Part shown: in pieces, positions 37,142 through 45,858 of the stretch
How the letters are laid out: the number at the start of each line of letters is the position of its first letter
How positions within the stretch are numbered: the stretch's first letter is position 1
Origin: Planctomycetota bacterium
GTDB taxonomy: Bacteria > Planctomycetota > Planctomycetia > Pirellulales > Pirellulaceae
Length of the DNA stretch: 64,000 bases
Assembly: GCA_016872775.1 (NCBI GenBank)
Contig: VGZA01000002.1
Coordinates: forward strand, 142,531-206,530
Reading direction: 5' to 3'
The notes under the pieces: generated by a model
Database searches by the model: none
What the model saw: the letters and a program-made list of their open reading frames with translations, nothing else
What the model was told of the DNA's origin: nothing
Made by a program: the position numbers and the translations under genes

Positions 37142-38664
37142 CTTGCTTTCGCTCCCTGTTGAGCTGCCGCAACGTCGTTTTCTGGTGCCGGCGGCAACTC
37201 GATCGCGGCGTGCCCCGTGGAATGATCCTGGGAACGTTCGGCAGCGCGAGCCAAATTCCGCAGCATGCCGGCGAACACGAACTGGTGCAGAGGATAAATC
37301 GCGTACCAGTAAGCGAGTCCGGCGAGTCCCAGGGCATCGAAAATCGCCGTCTGACGAACTGTGCTGCCCTGTTCGCACCGACTGACTTCGAATTCCAACC
37401 AGGCACGACCCGGTAGTTTCATTTCCGCCTGCAGTCGCAATCGCCGCGGTGGCTCAAAGACCTCGACGCGCCAGAAATCGAGTGCATCCCCGACACGTAA
37501 ATCGTCGGCGTCTCGCCGGCCGCGACGCATTCCGACTCCCCCCAGGAGCATATCGAGGAATCCCCGCAACCACCACAACCAGTTCCCATAGTACCAACCG
37601 GTCCGACCGCCAATGCGGCGAATCGGCAAGAATGCCTGCTCGGGCGGAACCGACACCGTCGTCGTGCGTGAATCGACTAGTCTTGACCCGAATCGGTCTC
37701 CCCCCCAACTCTTCGGACTTCCTGCCGATGAAAGGGCGTCCGACCAACGTGTTTCGGAAAATTCCCGGTCCTCGTTGACCAGCGCCCGCGCAATCGCGTC
37801 ACGCACCGAACGGGGACGCACATTAAAAACGGATTCGGCCAGGTTGTTCGAGACGAGCGTCGGATTCCGCAAGCTTTCCACCAGCTTGCGACCGACGCGC
37901 GCGTACAGCGGTGTGACGAACCCCAACCAGAGGCTGGACAGGTAAGGGGTCAGCAATGGCACCGGGATCATCCATCGGGTCAATCCGCGCTGTGAGGCAT
38001 ACTCCCGCATGATCTCACCATACGACACCTGATCGGGTCCGCCAATTTCGTAGACTTGAGAGGCAGAGATCGGAAGTCGTATGGCGGCCATCAAGTAGGC
38101 GAGCAGGTCTTCGATCGCAATCGGCTGCGCCTGCACCCGAACCCAGCGCGGGCAGATCATGATCGGCAACCGCTCGACTAACGCGCGGATCATCTCAAAC
38201 GACAGGCTGCCGGAACCGATGACGATCGAGGCGCGAAACTCAACCACCAGAGAATGGACCGCTCGAAGTACGTCGCCCGTCTCCTGCCGACTGCGGAGGT
38301 GCTTCGAGAGCCTCTCATCGGGATTACCGAGACCCCCTATATATACTATACGCCGCACACCCGCCGCGGTGGCGGCTTTCGCAAAATTCTCTGCCGCAAT
38401 ACGATCCCGGACTTCGAAATCCCGGTCATCGCCCATCGAATGAACGAAGTAATAGGCGGTTTCCACGCCCTGCATCGCATTCTGCAGGCACGCGGAATCA
38501 AACACATCGCCGGCCGCGATTTCCGTATTCGCGTCAACCCGGTCCCGTAGTGCCTCGGGCCGCCGGGTCAAACAGCGGACCCGCAGCCTCTCACTCTGCA
38601 GAAGGGAGAGTAATCGTCCCCCCACATACCCTGTGGCTCCGGTCAATAGAATTAAACCTGACAT
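37138..38664 (-). CDS. SDR-family NAD(P)-binding oxidoreductase with DUF2867 domain
   Basis: A 508-aa protein from ATG 38664 (MSGLILLTGATGYVGGRLLS). The Rossmann fold carries TGATGYVGGRLL, and the body is an atypical SDR (complex I NDUFA9/YbjT-like) with AYYFVHSMGD and RIVYIGGLG. The classical YxxxK is not obvious. From about residue 330 there is a DUF2867 domain (GGRTGWYYGNWLWWLRGFLD; WRVEVFEPPRRLRLQAEMKL). In many bacteria this pair of domains occurs next to SRPBCC and small membrane proteins, as here. No substrate is known. It heads the operon 38664 to 35728. Confidence 0.87.
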   Translation of the reverse strand: MSGLILLTGATGYVGGRLLSLLQSERLRVRCLTRRPEALRDRVDANTEIAAGDVFDSACLQNAMQGVETAYYFVHSMGDDRDFEVRDRIAAENFAKAATAAGVRRIVYIGGLGNPDERLSKHLRSRQETGDVLRAVHSLVVEFRASIVIGSGSLSFEMIRALVERLPIMICPRWVRVQAQPIAIEDLLAYLMAAIRLPISASQVYEIGGPDQVSYGEIMREYASQRGLTRWMIPVPLLTPYLSSLWLGFVTPLYARVGRKLVESLRNPTLVSNNLAESVFNVRPRSVRDAIARALVNEDREFSETRWSDALSSAGSPKSWGGDRFGSRLVDSRTTTVSVPPEQAFLPIRRIGGRTGWYYGNWLWWLRGFLDMLLGGVGMRRGRRDADDLRVGDALDFWRVEVFEPPRRLRLQAEMKLPGRAWLEFEVSRCEQGSTVRQTAIFDALGLAGLAYWYAIYPLHQFVFAGMLRNLARAAERSQDHSTGHAAIELPPAPENDVAAAQQGAKAR

Positions 38665-38900
38665 CGTGGAATCCGATCTGCAAACGCAACGGAACATTCA
38701 TTGAGCTAATTCAGTCGGCACTTTCCGCGGAAATCATCCTGCGGAAGAAACAAGAATCGGATTAGTTCCCACCCCACGCATCACTTTATCCGAACCAACC
38801 CTAGGATGTCAGATCGGTTCAACAACGTCGTCGACGATGATTTTCCGCACGCGGCTTGCGTCAGCTCCCCCGATGCCAGGTTCCCGAACTCCCCAGGATC

Positions 38901-39029
38901 TCAAGGCTTTCGTACCTCGGGTTGCTTTCGTAGCTCCGGATGGTCGCTCGCAATCAAGGCGATAAAGGCCGAGGCTAATACGACGGCCATGACGCCTGAC
39001 CCGAACACAAATATCGCAACGTCATTCAT
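38901..39029 (-). CDS. tiny membrane protein (42 aa)
   Basis: A very short open frame with one hydrophobic helix (VAIFVFGSGVMAVVLASAFI) and a polar tail ending HPELRKQPEVRKP. Its ATG overlaps the stop of the upstream 59-aa gene by 8 bp (ATGAATGA), which suggests coupled translation. The tail is coded by an imperfect 18-nt tandem repeat (GAGSTACGAAAGC). No family is recognised. It could be a subunit or regulator of a membrane complex encoded elsewhere. Confidence 0.5.
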   Translation of the reverse strand: MNDVAIFVFGSGVMAVVLASAFIALIASDHPELRKQPEVRKP

Positions 39030-39201
39030 GAGACTTCCTCCCCCCCAAGATGAGCGTGCCGAAGCTCAGAATCGATGGAACCCAAAGTCCCACAAACAGC
39101 CCCTGCTGCTGGTTTCCTGAAAACCAGAGGTAAACGGAAAAGAGAAACGATGCGCCAGCGGCAAGAACAAAACCGAGTTTTGCCAATTGAATCCTGTTCA
39201 T
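39022..39201 (-). CDS. small two-helix membrane protein (59 aa)
   Basis: ATG 39201 has GGAG about 8 nt upstream on the minus strand. The product MNRIQLAKLGFVLAAGASFL continues into VYLWFSGNQQQGLFVGLWVP and ends SILSFGTLILGGRKSHE, giving two membrane helices joined by a short polar loop. It overlaps the next tiny membrane gene. The helix-hairpin topology and operon overlap support a real gene, although the family is not known to me. Confidence 0.6.
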   Translation of the reverse strand: MNRIQLAKLGFVLAAGASFLFSVYLWFSGNQQQGLFVGLWVPSILSFGTLILGGRKSHE

Positions 39202-39575
39202 ACAAATCACTCCTGATGCGTAAATCCTTGGGAACTCGAGGATCCCCAGGGCAGAATTGCATGCGATGGGCAGCAAAACTGATGGCCAATCCCCGACGAT
39301 CTGCACGGTCCGTCGCAACACGACGCAGGCTCCGTCCAGATGCGTTTCCAAAAAAAACGGTCAAATCGTTCGTGCGATCAGAACCGTGGCATCGGTGCAT
39401 GTTTAACCAAAATTGTGGGTAACTCTTGAGTTTTGTTGTCCGAGCGCTTGCTACGAGCGGAACGCGGATGGTGGCGAGCGGGACGGGCGCGTTTTGGGGG
39501 CACTTGTGCGTCGAATTAACGCACGGCATGCTGACCGTTGCTTCATCGAAATGCGCATGAGGTTTCAGTCGATCA
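39202..39575. other. intergenic region between tiny membrane genes and tsaC
   Basis: A 374-bp spacer between divergent genes with no supported coding frame, repeat or strong promoter. A T8 stretch occurs on the minus strand but without a hairpin. Confidence 0.45.
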
Positions 39576-40562
39576 ATGACCGATCAAGGCCGCATCGAGG
39601 CGGCCGGGAATATCGAACGAGCAGCAGCGCTGATCCGTGAAGGAGGCGTCGTCGCATTTGCCACGGAAACGGTTTACGGATTGGGGGCCAACGCACTCAA
39701 CGCGCGCGCCGTCGCACGCGTCTTCGAATTGAAAGCACGCCCGCACTTTGATCCACTGATTGTCCATATTGCGGCTCCGACAGAACTCGAATCCCTGGCC
39801 GCATCGATTCCGAGCGCCGCCCGAAAACTGGCCGATCAGTTCTGGCCGGGCCCGTTGACGTTAGTCTTGCCGAAACTGCCCGTCGTTCCCGACATTGTCA
39901 CTGCCGGTCTGCCCAGCGTGGCGATCCGGCAGCCCGACCATCCGGTGGCATTGGCTCTGATCCGAGCTGCCGGTGTTCCGATTGCGGCTCCCAGTGCCAA
40001 TCCATTCGGTCGGACCAGCCCCACGACCGCCGCGCACGTGGCGGAGCAATTCGGCGAACAGCTGGAGATAATCCTCGACGGCGGCGATTGCCGTGTGGGA
40101 GTGGAGTCGACGATCGTGTCGTTCGCCGGACCGGTGCCAGTCCTACTGCGGCCGGGTGGCATCCCGCTCGAAGAGATCCGCGCGGCGATCGGGCCGATTG
40201 CCGTCGCGCGCACCGACGGAGACAGGCCGCTGGCACCCGGACAGTTTCCCAGCCATTACGCCCCGTGCACTCCGATGCAACTGCATCAAGGTGGCGATCC
40301 GCGGCAGCACTCCGGGCGAATCGGCTTGCTCAGTTTTCAGCGGCCGCTCGATTGCAAGGGGCTGGCAGCTGTGGAGGTACTCTCCGAGCAAGGTGACCTG
40401 CGCGAAGCCGCCGCGAATCTATTCGCCGCCATCCGTCGACTCGATGCGCAATGGCTTGACTTGATTCTCGCCGAACCAGTCCCCGAAACGGGGCTCGGAC
40501 TCGCGATCATGGACCGATTGCGGCGCGCCTCGGTCAGAACCACCGGACTTTCGGCCCAATGA
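39576..40562 (+). CDS. tsaC: L-threonylcarbamoyladenylate synthase (TsaC/Sua5)
   Basis: Makes threonylcarbamoyl-AMP from threonine, bicarbonate and ATP, the first step of the t6A37 modification in ANN-decoding tRNAs. The 328-aa protein is the long Sua5 form: an YrdC domain at about residues 10-205 and a C-terminal Sua5 domain at about 240-328. Motifs include GGVVAFATETVYGLGANA, KARPHFDPLIVHI (Lys and Arg for substrate binding), RQPDHPVALALI and SANPFGRTSPT. The later Sua5 part starts near GQFPSHYAPCTPMQL. ATG 39576 fits the usual N-terminus. Residue motifs for catalysis are intact. Confidence 0.93.
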   Translation: MTDQGRIEAAGNIERAAALIREGGVVAFATETVYGLGANALNARAVARVFELKARPHFDPLIVHIAAPTELESLAASIPSAARKLADQFWPGPLTLVLPKLPVVPDIVTAGLPSVAIRQPDHPVALALIRAAGVPIAAPSANPFGRTSPTTAAHVAEQFGEQLEIILDGGDCRVGVESTIVSFAGPVPVLLRPGGIPLEEIRAAIGPIAVARTDGDRPLAPGQFPSHYAPCTPMQLHQGGDPRQHSGRIGLLSFQRPLDCKGLAAVEVLSEQGDLREAAANLFAAIRRLDAQWLDLILAEPVPETGLGLAIMDRLRRASVRTTGLSAQ

Positions 40563-40629
40563 CACTGTGGAAAACGCGACTCGATCGGCGCTCGCCGGCC
40601 CGAGTGCGATTCCTGTTCCACCTCCGGGA

Positions 40630-40638
40630 TGCTATGAT
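40630..40638 (+). promoter_or_regulatory. extended -10 promoter element
   Basis: TGC-TATGAT lies 29 nt before ATG 40668 of the following hydrolase gene. No good -35 element is visible. It is a plausible extended -10. Confidence 0.35.
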
Positions 40639-40667
40639 CGCGTTCACTACGCCAAGAAAGGTGTCCC

Positions 40668-41699
40668 ATGGGAAGCAATGTTGTCGCGCCGAAATCAAGA
40701 ACTGTCGACCGGGAATTTTTCCGACGCGAACTGAGCGGTTTCCTGCCGGACTATGTCTATGACGCCCATTGTCACATCTGGCTGGAGCAGGAAGTGCAGT
40801 TTCGGATTCCCGGCGTCGCTGGCGACATCGGCACGCAGGATTACCTATCCTTGATGGCCGACCTGCATCCTGAGCGCAAGACCGGTGCGCTGTTTCTCGG
40901 TTTTGCGTCACCCCGGTTGCCGGACGGCCGGCATAGAATGAATGAATTCGTCGGCAAGCAGACAGCATTCGGCCCGGCATTCCGCGGGGAGTTCTTCGTC
41001 CAACCGGACGATGATCCGGAATGGGTACGCCAGGAAGTTCGCAGGCTTGGCCTGCATGGACTGAAGTGTTATCACACCTTCGCCCCAGTCACGCCGACAT
41101 GGGAGGCTGACATCCCTTCGTTCCTGCCCGAACGCCTGGTGAAAGTCGCCCACGAAGAGTGTTGGGTAATTACGCTGCACATGGTGAAGTCGCGAGCGGT
41201 TGCCGATCCGTCGAATATCCACTGGATCCGACACTACTGCCAGTCGTATCCGAACATGCGACTGATTCTCGCGCACTCCGCGCGGGCGTTTCAGCCCGCA
41301 CATAACCTCGAAGGTTTACAGCAACTGCAAGGACTCGACAATCTCTATTTCGACACCAGCGCGAACTGCGAGCCGATAGCCCACCAGGCGATTATTCGCA
41401 TTCTCGGCCATAAAAAGTTGATGTACGGCAGCGATCTGCCGGTCAGCCACATGCGCGGAAGGTCGCTGTCCGCCGCCGATTCATTCCTCTGGATCTATGA
41501 AGACACGCCGGTGTGGGGAGAAAAACACCTCAAGATCGAACCGGTCTTTGTCGGCCTGGAACATCTGCGGTCGCTCAAATGGGCCTGCTGGTCGGAGCGG
41601 CTCAGCGACGCGGCGATCGAAGATATTTTCTGGAATAACGCGGCTCAACTGCTGAACGTCTCAAAGGCGCAAGCAGTGACCGTGCATAATCCTCCATGA
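40668..41699 (+). CDS. metal-dependent amidohydrolase family protein
   Basis: A 343-aa cytoplasmic TIM-barrel hydrolase of the amidohydrolase 2 group, with no signal peptide. Metal-ligand motifs are in place: YDAHCHIWL (His-x-His), the GLKCYH segment, TLHMVKSR, LILAHSARAF and the terminal YGSDLPVSHMRG Asp. AAGGTG precedes ATG 40668. The neighbouring sialidase-like gene is convergent, so no operon context helps. Substrate is unknown. Confidence 0.85.
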   Translation: MGSNVVAPKSRTVDREFFRRELSGFLPDYVYDAHCHIWLEQEVQFRIPGVAGDIGTQDYLSLMADLHPERKTGALFLGFASPRLPDGRHRMNEFVGKQTAFGPAFRGEFFVQPDDDPEWVRQEVRRLGLHGLKCYHTFAPVTPTWEADIPSFLPERLVKVAHEECWVITLHMVKSRAVADPSNIHWIRHYCQSYPNMRLILAHSARAFQPAHNLEGLQQLQGLDNLYFDTSANCEPIAHQAIIRILGHKKLMYGSDLPVSHMRGRSLSAADSFLWIYEDTPVWGEKHLKIEPVFVGLEHLRSLKWACWSERLSDAAIEDIFWNNAAQLLNVSKAQAVTVHNPP

Positions 41700-41747
41700 C
41701 GCGAAGCCGGTGACCGGTTGAGTTCCCGAGGAGCGATCGCGTCACGC

Positions 41748-42974
41748 CTACCGCGAATTCGCCGATCGATTCGGCGGGAGTTTCCAACGGACGACTTCCA
41801 GGTGCGTCTTTTCGTCTTCTCCACGGTAGGAGTACGACGTGACCAGCATTCCGTCGTCCAGTTGCACGGTTGGGCCAAAACCGCCTCCCTGGAACCTGCC
41901 GATGGGCGTGCGGGTGTCGAGCATAATCCGATCGCGAGCGAAATCGAATTCGAAACCGTCATCGGCCTCCGCGCCCACCAGCGCCCGCACGCCCAAAGGC
42001 GGCTTCAGGTCGCGGACCGTGAATGTGAGCAACAGCCGACGGTCGCGCAGTCGCAACAACGACATGTACATCTCGCCGTAATCGCCAAAGTCGCGCACGC
42101 GATCGAACGTCTTGGCCTCGTCGGTCGACGAGAACAGAATAAAATGGTCGGCCTGGTCGTTCGTCGCCGTGATCGGCTTTTCCTTGATCGGCAATTCGTT
42201 GCTGTCGACCCGGACCAGTGCCCAGATCTTGCCCGACTTTGCTTGCCATAACCAGGTCTCGCCGCCAAAGAAGCCATACCTGCTCTTGAAATCCCTCGGC
42301 TGGCACCGTCCACCTTTGTCCCACGTCTTGCCGTTGTCGCGCGAACTCCAAATCAGGTACGGCCCGTCGCCGCCGTCGTAATCGACCCCCAACAGCAGCG
42401 TGCCGTCTGCCCGTTGCAGCACGTTTCGCGTTGTGTGATTGGAAGCGTTCGGCTTGATCGCTTCGGATTCCACACGGATTGTCTCCCACGACTTTCCGGC
42501 ATCGGTCGAGCGATGCAGGAATCCGCAGGTATAGCCCCATTCGTTACGCACATCCTGTTGCAGCAGATGTCCGGTGACGAAAAGCGTGCCGTCTTGCAGC
42601 ACCGTGAGGTACGGTTCGCGGCCGAGCAAATCGAGCTTCTCGGCCTGCGACCAGCTCTTGCCGCCATCCTTGGAACGGAACAGCAGAGTCTGTTCCATGA
42701 CCGTGTTGCCGTCGCGCTTGTACTGATGAAACGCGGTCAGCAAAAGTTCGCCGCCGGGTAGCCGAGCCACACACGGCTTGTAGTCGTCCGGCTCACCGAG
42801 GGCAACGCGCTCGCATGGAATGGGATCGGCGGGCAGCTGCTGCGGGTTGTGAATCGGCACGTGCGTCGCTTCCTCACCCGCCCAGGTTGACAAGCGGGTT
42901 GACGAGCCAGAGGGTTCCACGCAGAGCAGCAGCAAGGCGACGAGTGGTCGCAAACGGCCAGGATAGCGCGTCAT
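41748..42974 (-). CDS. exported sialidase-like (BNR repeat) protein
   Basis: A 408-aa exported six-bladed propeller of the sialidase/neuraminidase superfamily. ATG 42974 is chosen because AAAGGAG lies close upstream and a signal peptide follows directly (LRPLVALLLLCVEPSG); the longer TTG start at 43178 lacks these. Asp-box/BNR repeats are visible: RSKDGGKSWS, RSTDAGKSWE, SSRDNGKTWD and SSTDEAKTFD. Arg residues that bind the substrate carboxylate could not be assigned with certainty, so calling it a true sialidase would be premature. It probably acts on polysaccharide-type substrates outside the cytoplasm. Confidence 0.8.
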   Translation of the reverse strand: MTRYPGRLRPLVALLLLCVEPSGSSTRLSTWAGEEATHVPIHNPQQLPADPIPCERVALGEPDDYKPCVARLPGGELLLTAFHQYKRDGNTVMEQTLLFRSKDGGKSWSQAEKLDLLGREPYLTVLQDGTLFVTGHLLQQDVRNEWGYTCGFLHRSTDAGKSWETIRVESEAIKPNASNHTTRNVLQRADGTLLLGVDYDGGDGPYLIWSSRDNGKTWDKGGRCQPRDFKSRYGFFGGETWLWQAKSGKIWALVRVDSNELPIKEKPITATNDQADHFILFSSTDEAKTFDRVRDFGDYGEMYMSLLRLRDRRLLLTFTVRDLKPPLGVRALVGAEADDGFEFDFARDRIMLDTRTPIGRFQGGGFGPTVQLDDGMLVTSYSYRGEDEKTHLEVVRWKLPPNRSANSR

Positions 42975-43335
42975 GATCTCTCCTTTGTTGGATTTGCCCT
43001 TGAATGTGCCTGGCCGTGACAGCGATCGAGTGGACCGGACCGCGCAGGCGATGCTCGCGCCGCAGCCGTCGGATCGCATCCCGCGCAACAGCCTACGGAA
43101 GTCGATGATGTTTGTCGATCTCCATCCGGCGATAAAGCGGCGATTAAGAACAGAGAACCTTTGCCCACCGGGTTCCAACGGAGCCCCCGATGAGTCGACT
43201 CGAACAAGATTCCCTGGAAATTCCCGTTGCCGCGCTGCGTTTCATCCCGGAACCGCGATACAATCGGCGGCGTCTGCCGCACATAGGGATGGATGACTGG
43301 GCAGCGAATCACGATCTGGACAAGGAACCCTCGCG
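42975..43335. other. divergent intergenic region, sialidase-like / amidohydrolase
   Basis: A 361-bp spacer. On the plus strand a TACAAT hexamer lies near 43258, about 75 nt before the hydrolase ATG, with only a weak -35 (TGCGTT) 17 bp upstream. Nothing else is supported. Confidence 0.4.
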
Positions 43336-44295
43336 ATGCCGTTCGAATTTTCTCGCCGTAAACTCATGGCCGCCGGACTCGGTGGTCTCGTCGGGCTCCG
43401 GCAATCTGCCCTTCCGGCCCGGCAAACGACAACCGAATTGGACGTGATCGATTGCCACACTCACTTCTATGATCCGACGCGGCCTGAAGGTATCCCGTGG
43501 CCATCCAAAGGAACGCCGCTCTACCGAACCGTTTTGCCAAAGCACCTGCGCGAAATTCGGCACTTCCGCCGCGTCACGGGCACAGTGATCGTCGAGGCGA
43601 GCGACCGCCTGGAAGACAACGCCTGGCTGCTGGGACTGGCGAAAGACGACCCGTTTGTTGTCGGTATCGTGGGACGACTCGAACCTGGCGCGCCAGGCTT
43701 CGCCGATCATCTGAAACGATTTTCCGCCGATCCGTTGTTTCGTGGCATACGGATTTCGTCCGATCTGCTCCACAATCTGCTCGAAAAGGACGATCTCCGC
43801 GATCTGCGGACGTTCGCCGAACGAGATTTGGCTCTGGATGTCAACGGCGGACCCGAGACACCCGCCGAACTTGCTCGCCTGGCCGGCCGCTTACCGGACC
43901 TGCGCATCGTTTTGAATCACATCGGCAATGTGCGCATCACCGCCAATCCACCGCCCGCCGATTGGGTCGCGGGGATCCGCGCCGCGGCAATGCACCGGAA
44001 TGTTTCCTGTAAAGTCTCGGCGCTCTGCTGGGCTGCCGTCCAGGAAGGAAACAAGGTGCCTGCCGAACTCGATTTCTACCGGCCGTACATTGACGTCGTC
44101 TGGAATGCGTTTGGCAATGATCGAGTGATCTACGGAAGCGACTGGCCCGCTTCGGAAAGCGCTGCCGATTACGAAATGCAGCAGCGCCTCGTCATGGAAT
44201 ATGCCCAGGAACGGGGTGCCGACGCCGTGAAGAAATTTTGCTCCCTGAACGCCAAGCGGATCTACAAGTGGGTCGAACGGAGCGGCCGCCGCTAG
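43336..44295 (+). CDS. exported amidohydrolase 2 family protein
   Basis: A 319-aa TIM-barrel hydrolase with an N-terminal signal-like region bearing SRRKLMAAGLGGLVGL (Tat-type). The metal-binding motifs are typical of the L-fuconolactonase/2-pyrone-4,6-dicarboxylate lactonase branch: DVIDCHTHFYDPTRPEG, IVLNHIGN and VIYGSDWPASESA. It therefore probably hydrolyses a lactone or similar ester after export. It lies between divergent sialidase-like and convergent GH-like genes, consistent with carbohydrate catabolism, though the substrate is not shown. Confidence 0.87.
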   Translation: MPFEFSRRKLMAAGLGGLVGLRQSALPARQTTTELDVIDCHTHFYDPTRPEGIPWPSKGTPLYRTVLPKHLREIRHFRRVTGTVIVEASDRLEDNAWLLGLAKDDPFVVGIVGRLEPGAPGFADHLKRFSADPLFRGIRISSDLLHNLLEKDDLRDLRTFAERDLALDVNGGPETPAELARLAGRLPDLRIVLNHIGNVRITANPPPADWVAGIRAAAMHRNVSCKVSALCWAAVQEGNKVPAELDFYRPYIDVVWNAFGNDRVIYGSDWPASESAADYEMQQRLVMEYAQERGADAVKKFCSLNAKRIYKWVERSGRR

Positions 44296-44316
44296 AAACA
44301 GTCGCCCGGGGCTGCA

Positions 44317-45834
44317 TCATGGACGGCGATCATCTTGAAATTCCAGTCCAAACAGATCGGCATCTCGGAGCGCGACCTGCAAACGGATTCTTTGACCGTT
44401 CCATTCCGAGATATCGTCGCCGGAGGTCCAGACAAGATCGCACTGCGTGGCATCCTTCATGACCGGGCGACAGTCCGCGAGCCCGCGGCCACGAATCGGG
44501 TTCCCCCGCTCGTCCAGCAGGCCGATTCGCAATTCGCCGCCCGTTCGCACGGCCACGTTGGCGACAAGTCTCTTGCCGCCCATTCGCAGCGGAGGAGTCT
44601 GAAACGATCCTCCTGAAGCGGGCGCGGTGACCGAGATCAGCCGATCTCGCCTGGCAACCGCGCGGGTGATCACACGGCGGTTCTTCGGATCGTTGAGCTT
44701 CGGGAAATCAACCTCCGCGTGCTTCAGCGCCGAACCGCTGAAGTAAAACGAAAACTCGTCCCCCGTGGGCAGGCAGCCGCCGTTCGCCATATACAACGAA
44801 CCACCGTCGAACGCATCGGCCGGGCCCAGCGGTATGAACGAAGCCTCGCGTTCGGGCCAAGTCCAGTTCGCTCCATCGCGACTGACCGCCAAACGGATTT
44901 CCAGCGTGTCGTCCCGATGCCGGAAAAAACTCGGGAACATCACATACAGCCCCTCGGCACCGGGATAGGTCTGGCAGGCCGGATTGTACAGATCACATTC
45001 CGGCGGATCCTCCACCTCCGCCTGCAGGACGCGCGCCTCGGTCAACGGCGCAAAGCTTTCGAACCGATCACTCGTCGATCGCCCGATCGCCCGGCCGCCA
45101 CGCCCGGCGACTCGTCCAAACAACATATACCGTCGCTGCACGGCATCCCAGAATCCCGAATACTGGCTGTCGGCAAATACAAGACAAATCGGCCGTTCCA
45201 GACGCTTCCAATGAAGCCCGTCGGGTGAGGTCATTCCCGCCACGTAATAGGGCCGGTCACCGATGCCTTGAAACTGGCCCTGCGAAACACACTTGTAACG
45301 TTCCTCCGCCACAGCCGTCGGGTCAATGAATACGCAACTTCCATGCACCCGGGAACGATGCTGATCCCGACCCACCTGCCGAAAGAGGATGTTGTTTTCC
45401 TTGCTGCCCCGGTACGTGAACAACCCCAGCTTCGGTTTGACCCAGTGAATGCCATCGTCCGATTCGGCATAACAAAACGACGTATCGTCCGGCGTCGGCC
45501 AACCTTCGACGTCATAACACTCGTACCACATTCGGTACTTCTCGCCATCCTTGAGGACACTGAACCAATTGAGCGTAGCTCCTTCCCAGGCGAACTCGGA
45601 TTCCAGCTGCCGCTCGTTGGTCTTGCGCGGCGGATGCACCTTCAACCGAACGTCTTTGTCCTGCTCGAGGAACGTCCGGTCAACGAAGAGAATCTTGTCC
45701 AAGCCTGCCTCGCGGTCGGACTCGGAAGACTCGGCCCTCAAGACGCCGGCAAGAAACAGCGGCAAACAGGCCAAAATACGCGTGCGAACGATAAGGTTCG
45801 CACGCGGTGCAGGGGAGGGATTCAAGGATCGCAT
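44317..45834 (-). CDS. exported five-bladed-propeller glycoside hydrolase-like protein
   Basis: A 505-aa exported protein with signal region RTRILACLPLFLAGVLRA. The repeats contain short Asp-rich turns and aromatic strands typical of GH32/GH43/GH68-like propellers: KYRMWYECYD, YAESDDGIHWVKPKLG, AGMTSPDGLHWKRLERP and LAVSRDGANWTWPERE. A C-terminal beta-sandwich-like part spans about 400-505 (GGSFQTPPLRMGGKRL; LRIGLLDERGNPIRG). I cannot assign catalytic acids. It is common in planctomycetes next to DUF1501 and sialidase-like genes, and lies 24 bp after a DUF1501 gene in the same direction. Confidence 0.8.
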   Translation of the reverse strand: MRSLNPSPAPRANLIVRTRILACLPLFLAGVLRAESSESDREAGLDKILFVDRTFLEQDKDVRLKVHPPRKTNERQLESEFAWEGATLNWFSVLKDGEKYRMWYECYDVEGWPTPDDTSFCYAESDDGIHWVKPKLGLFTYRGSKENNILFRQVGRDQHRSRVHGSCVFIDPTAVAEERYKCVSQGQFQGIGDRPYYVAGMTSPDGLHWKRLERPICLVFADSQYSGFWDAVQRRYMLFGRVAGRGGRAIGRSTSDRFESFAPLTEARVLQAEVEDPPECDLYNPACQTYPGAEGLYVMFPSFFRHRDDTLEIRLAVSRDGANWTWPEREASFIPLGPADAFDGGSLYMANGGCLPTGDEFSFYFSGSALKHAEVDFPKLNDPKNRRVITRAVARRDRLISVTAPASGGSFQTPPLRMGGKRLVANVAVRTGGELRIGLLDERGNPIRGRGLADCRPVMKDATQCDLVWTSGDDISEWNGQRIRLQVALRDADLFGLEFQDDRRP

Positions 45835-45858
45835 GGGATGACTCTCCGTAGCTCGCGG

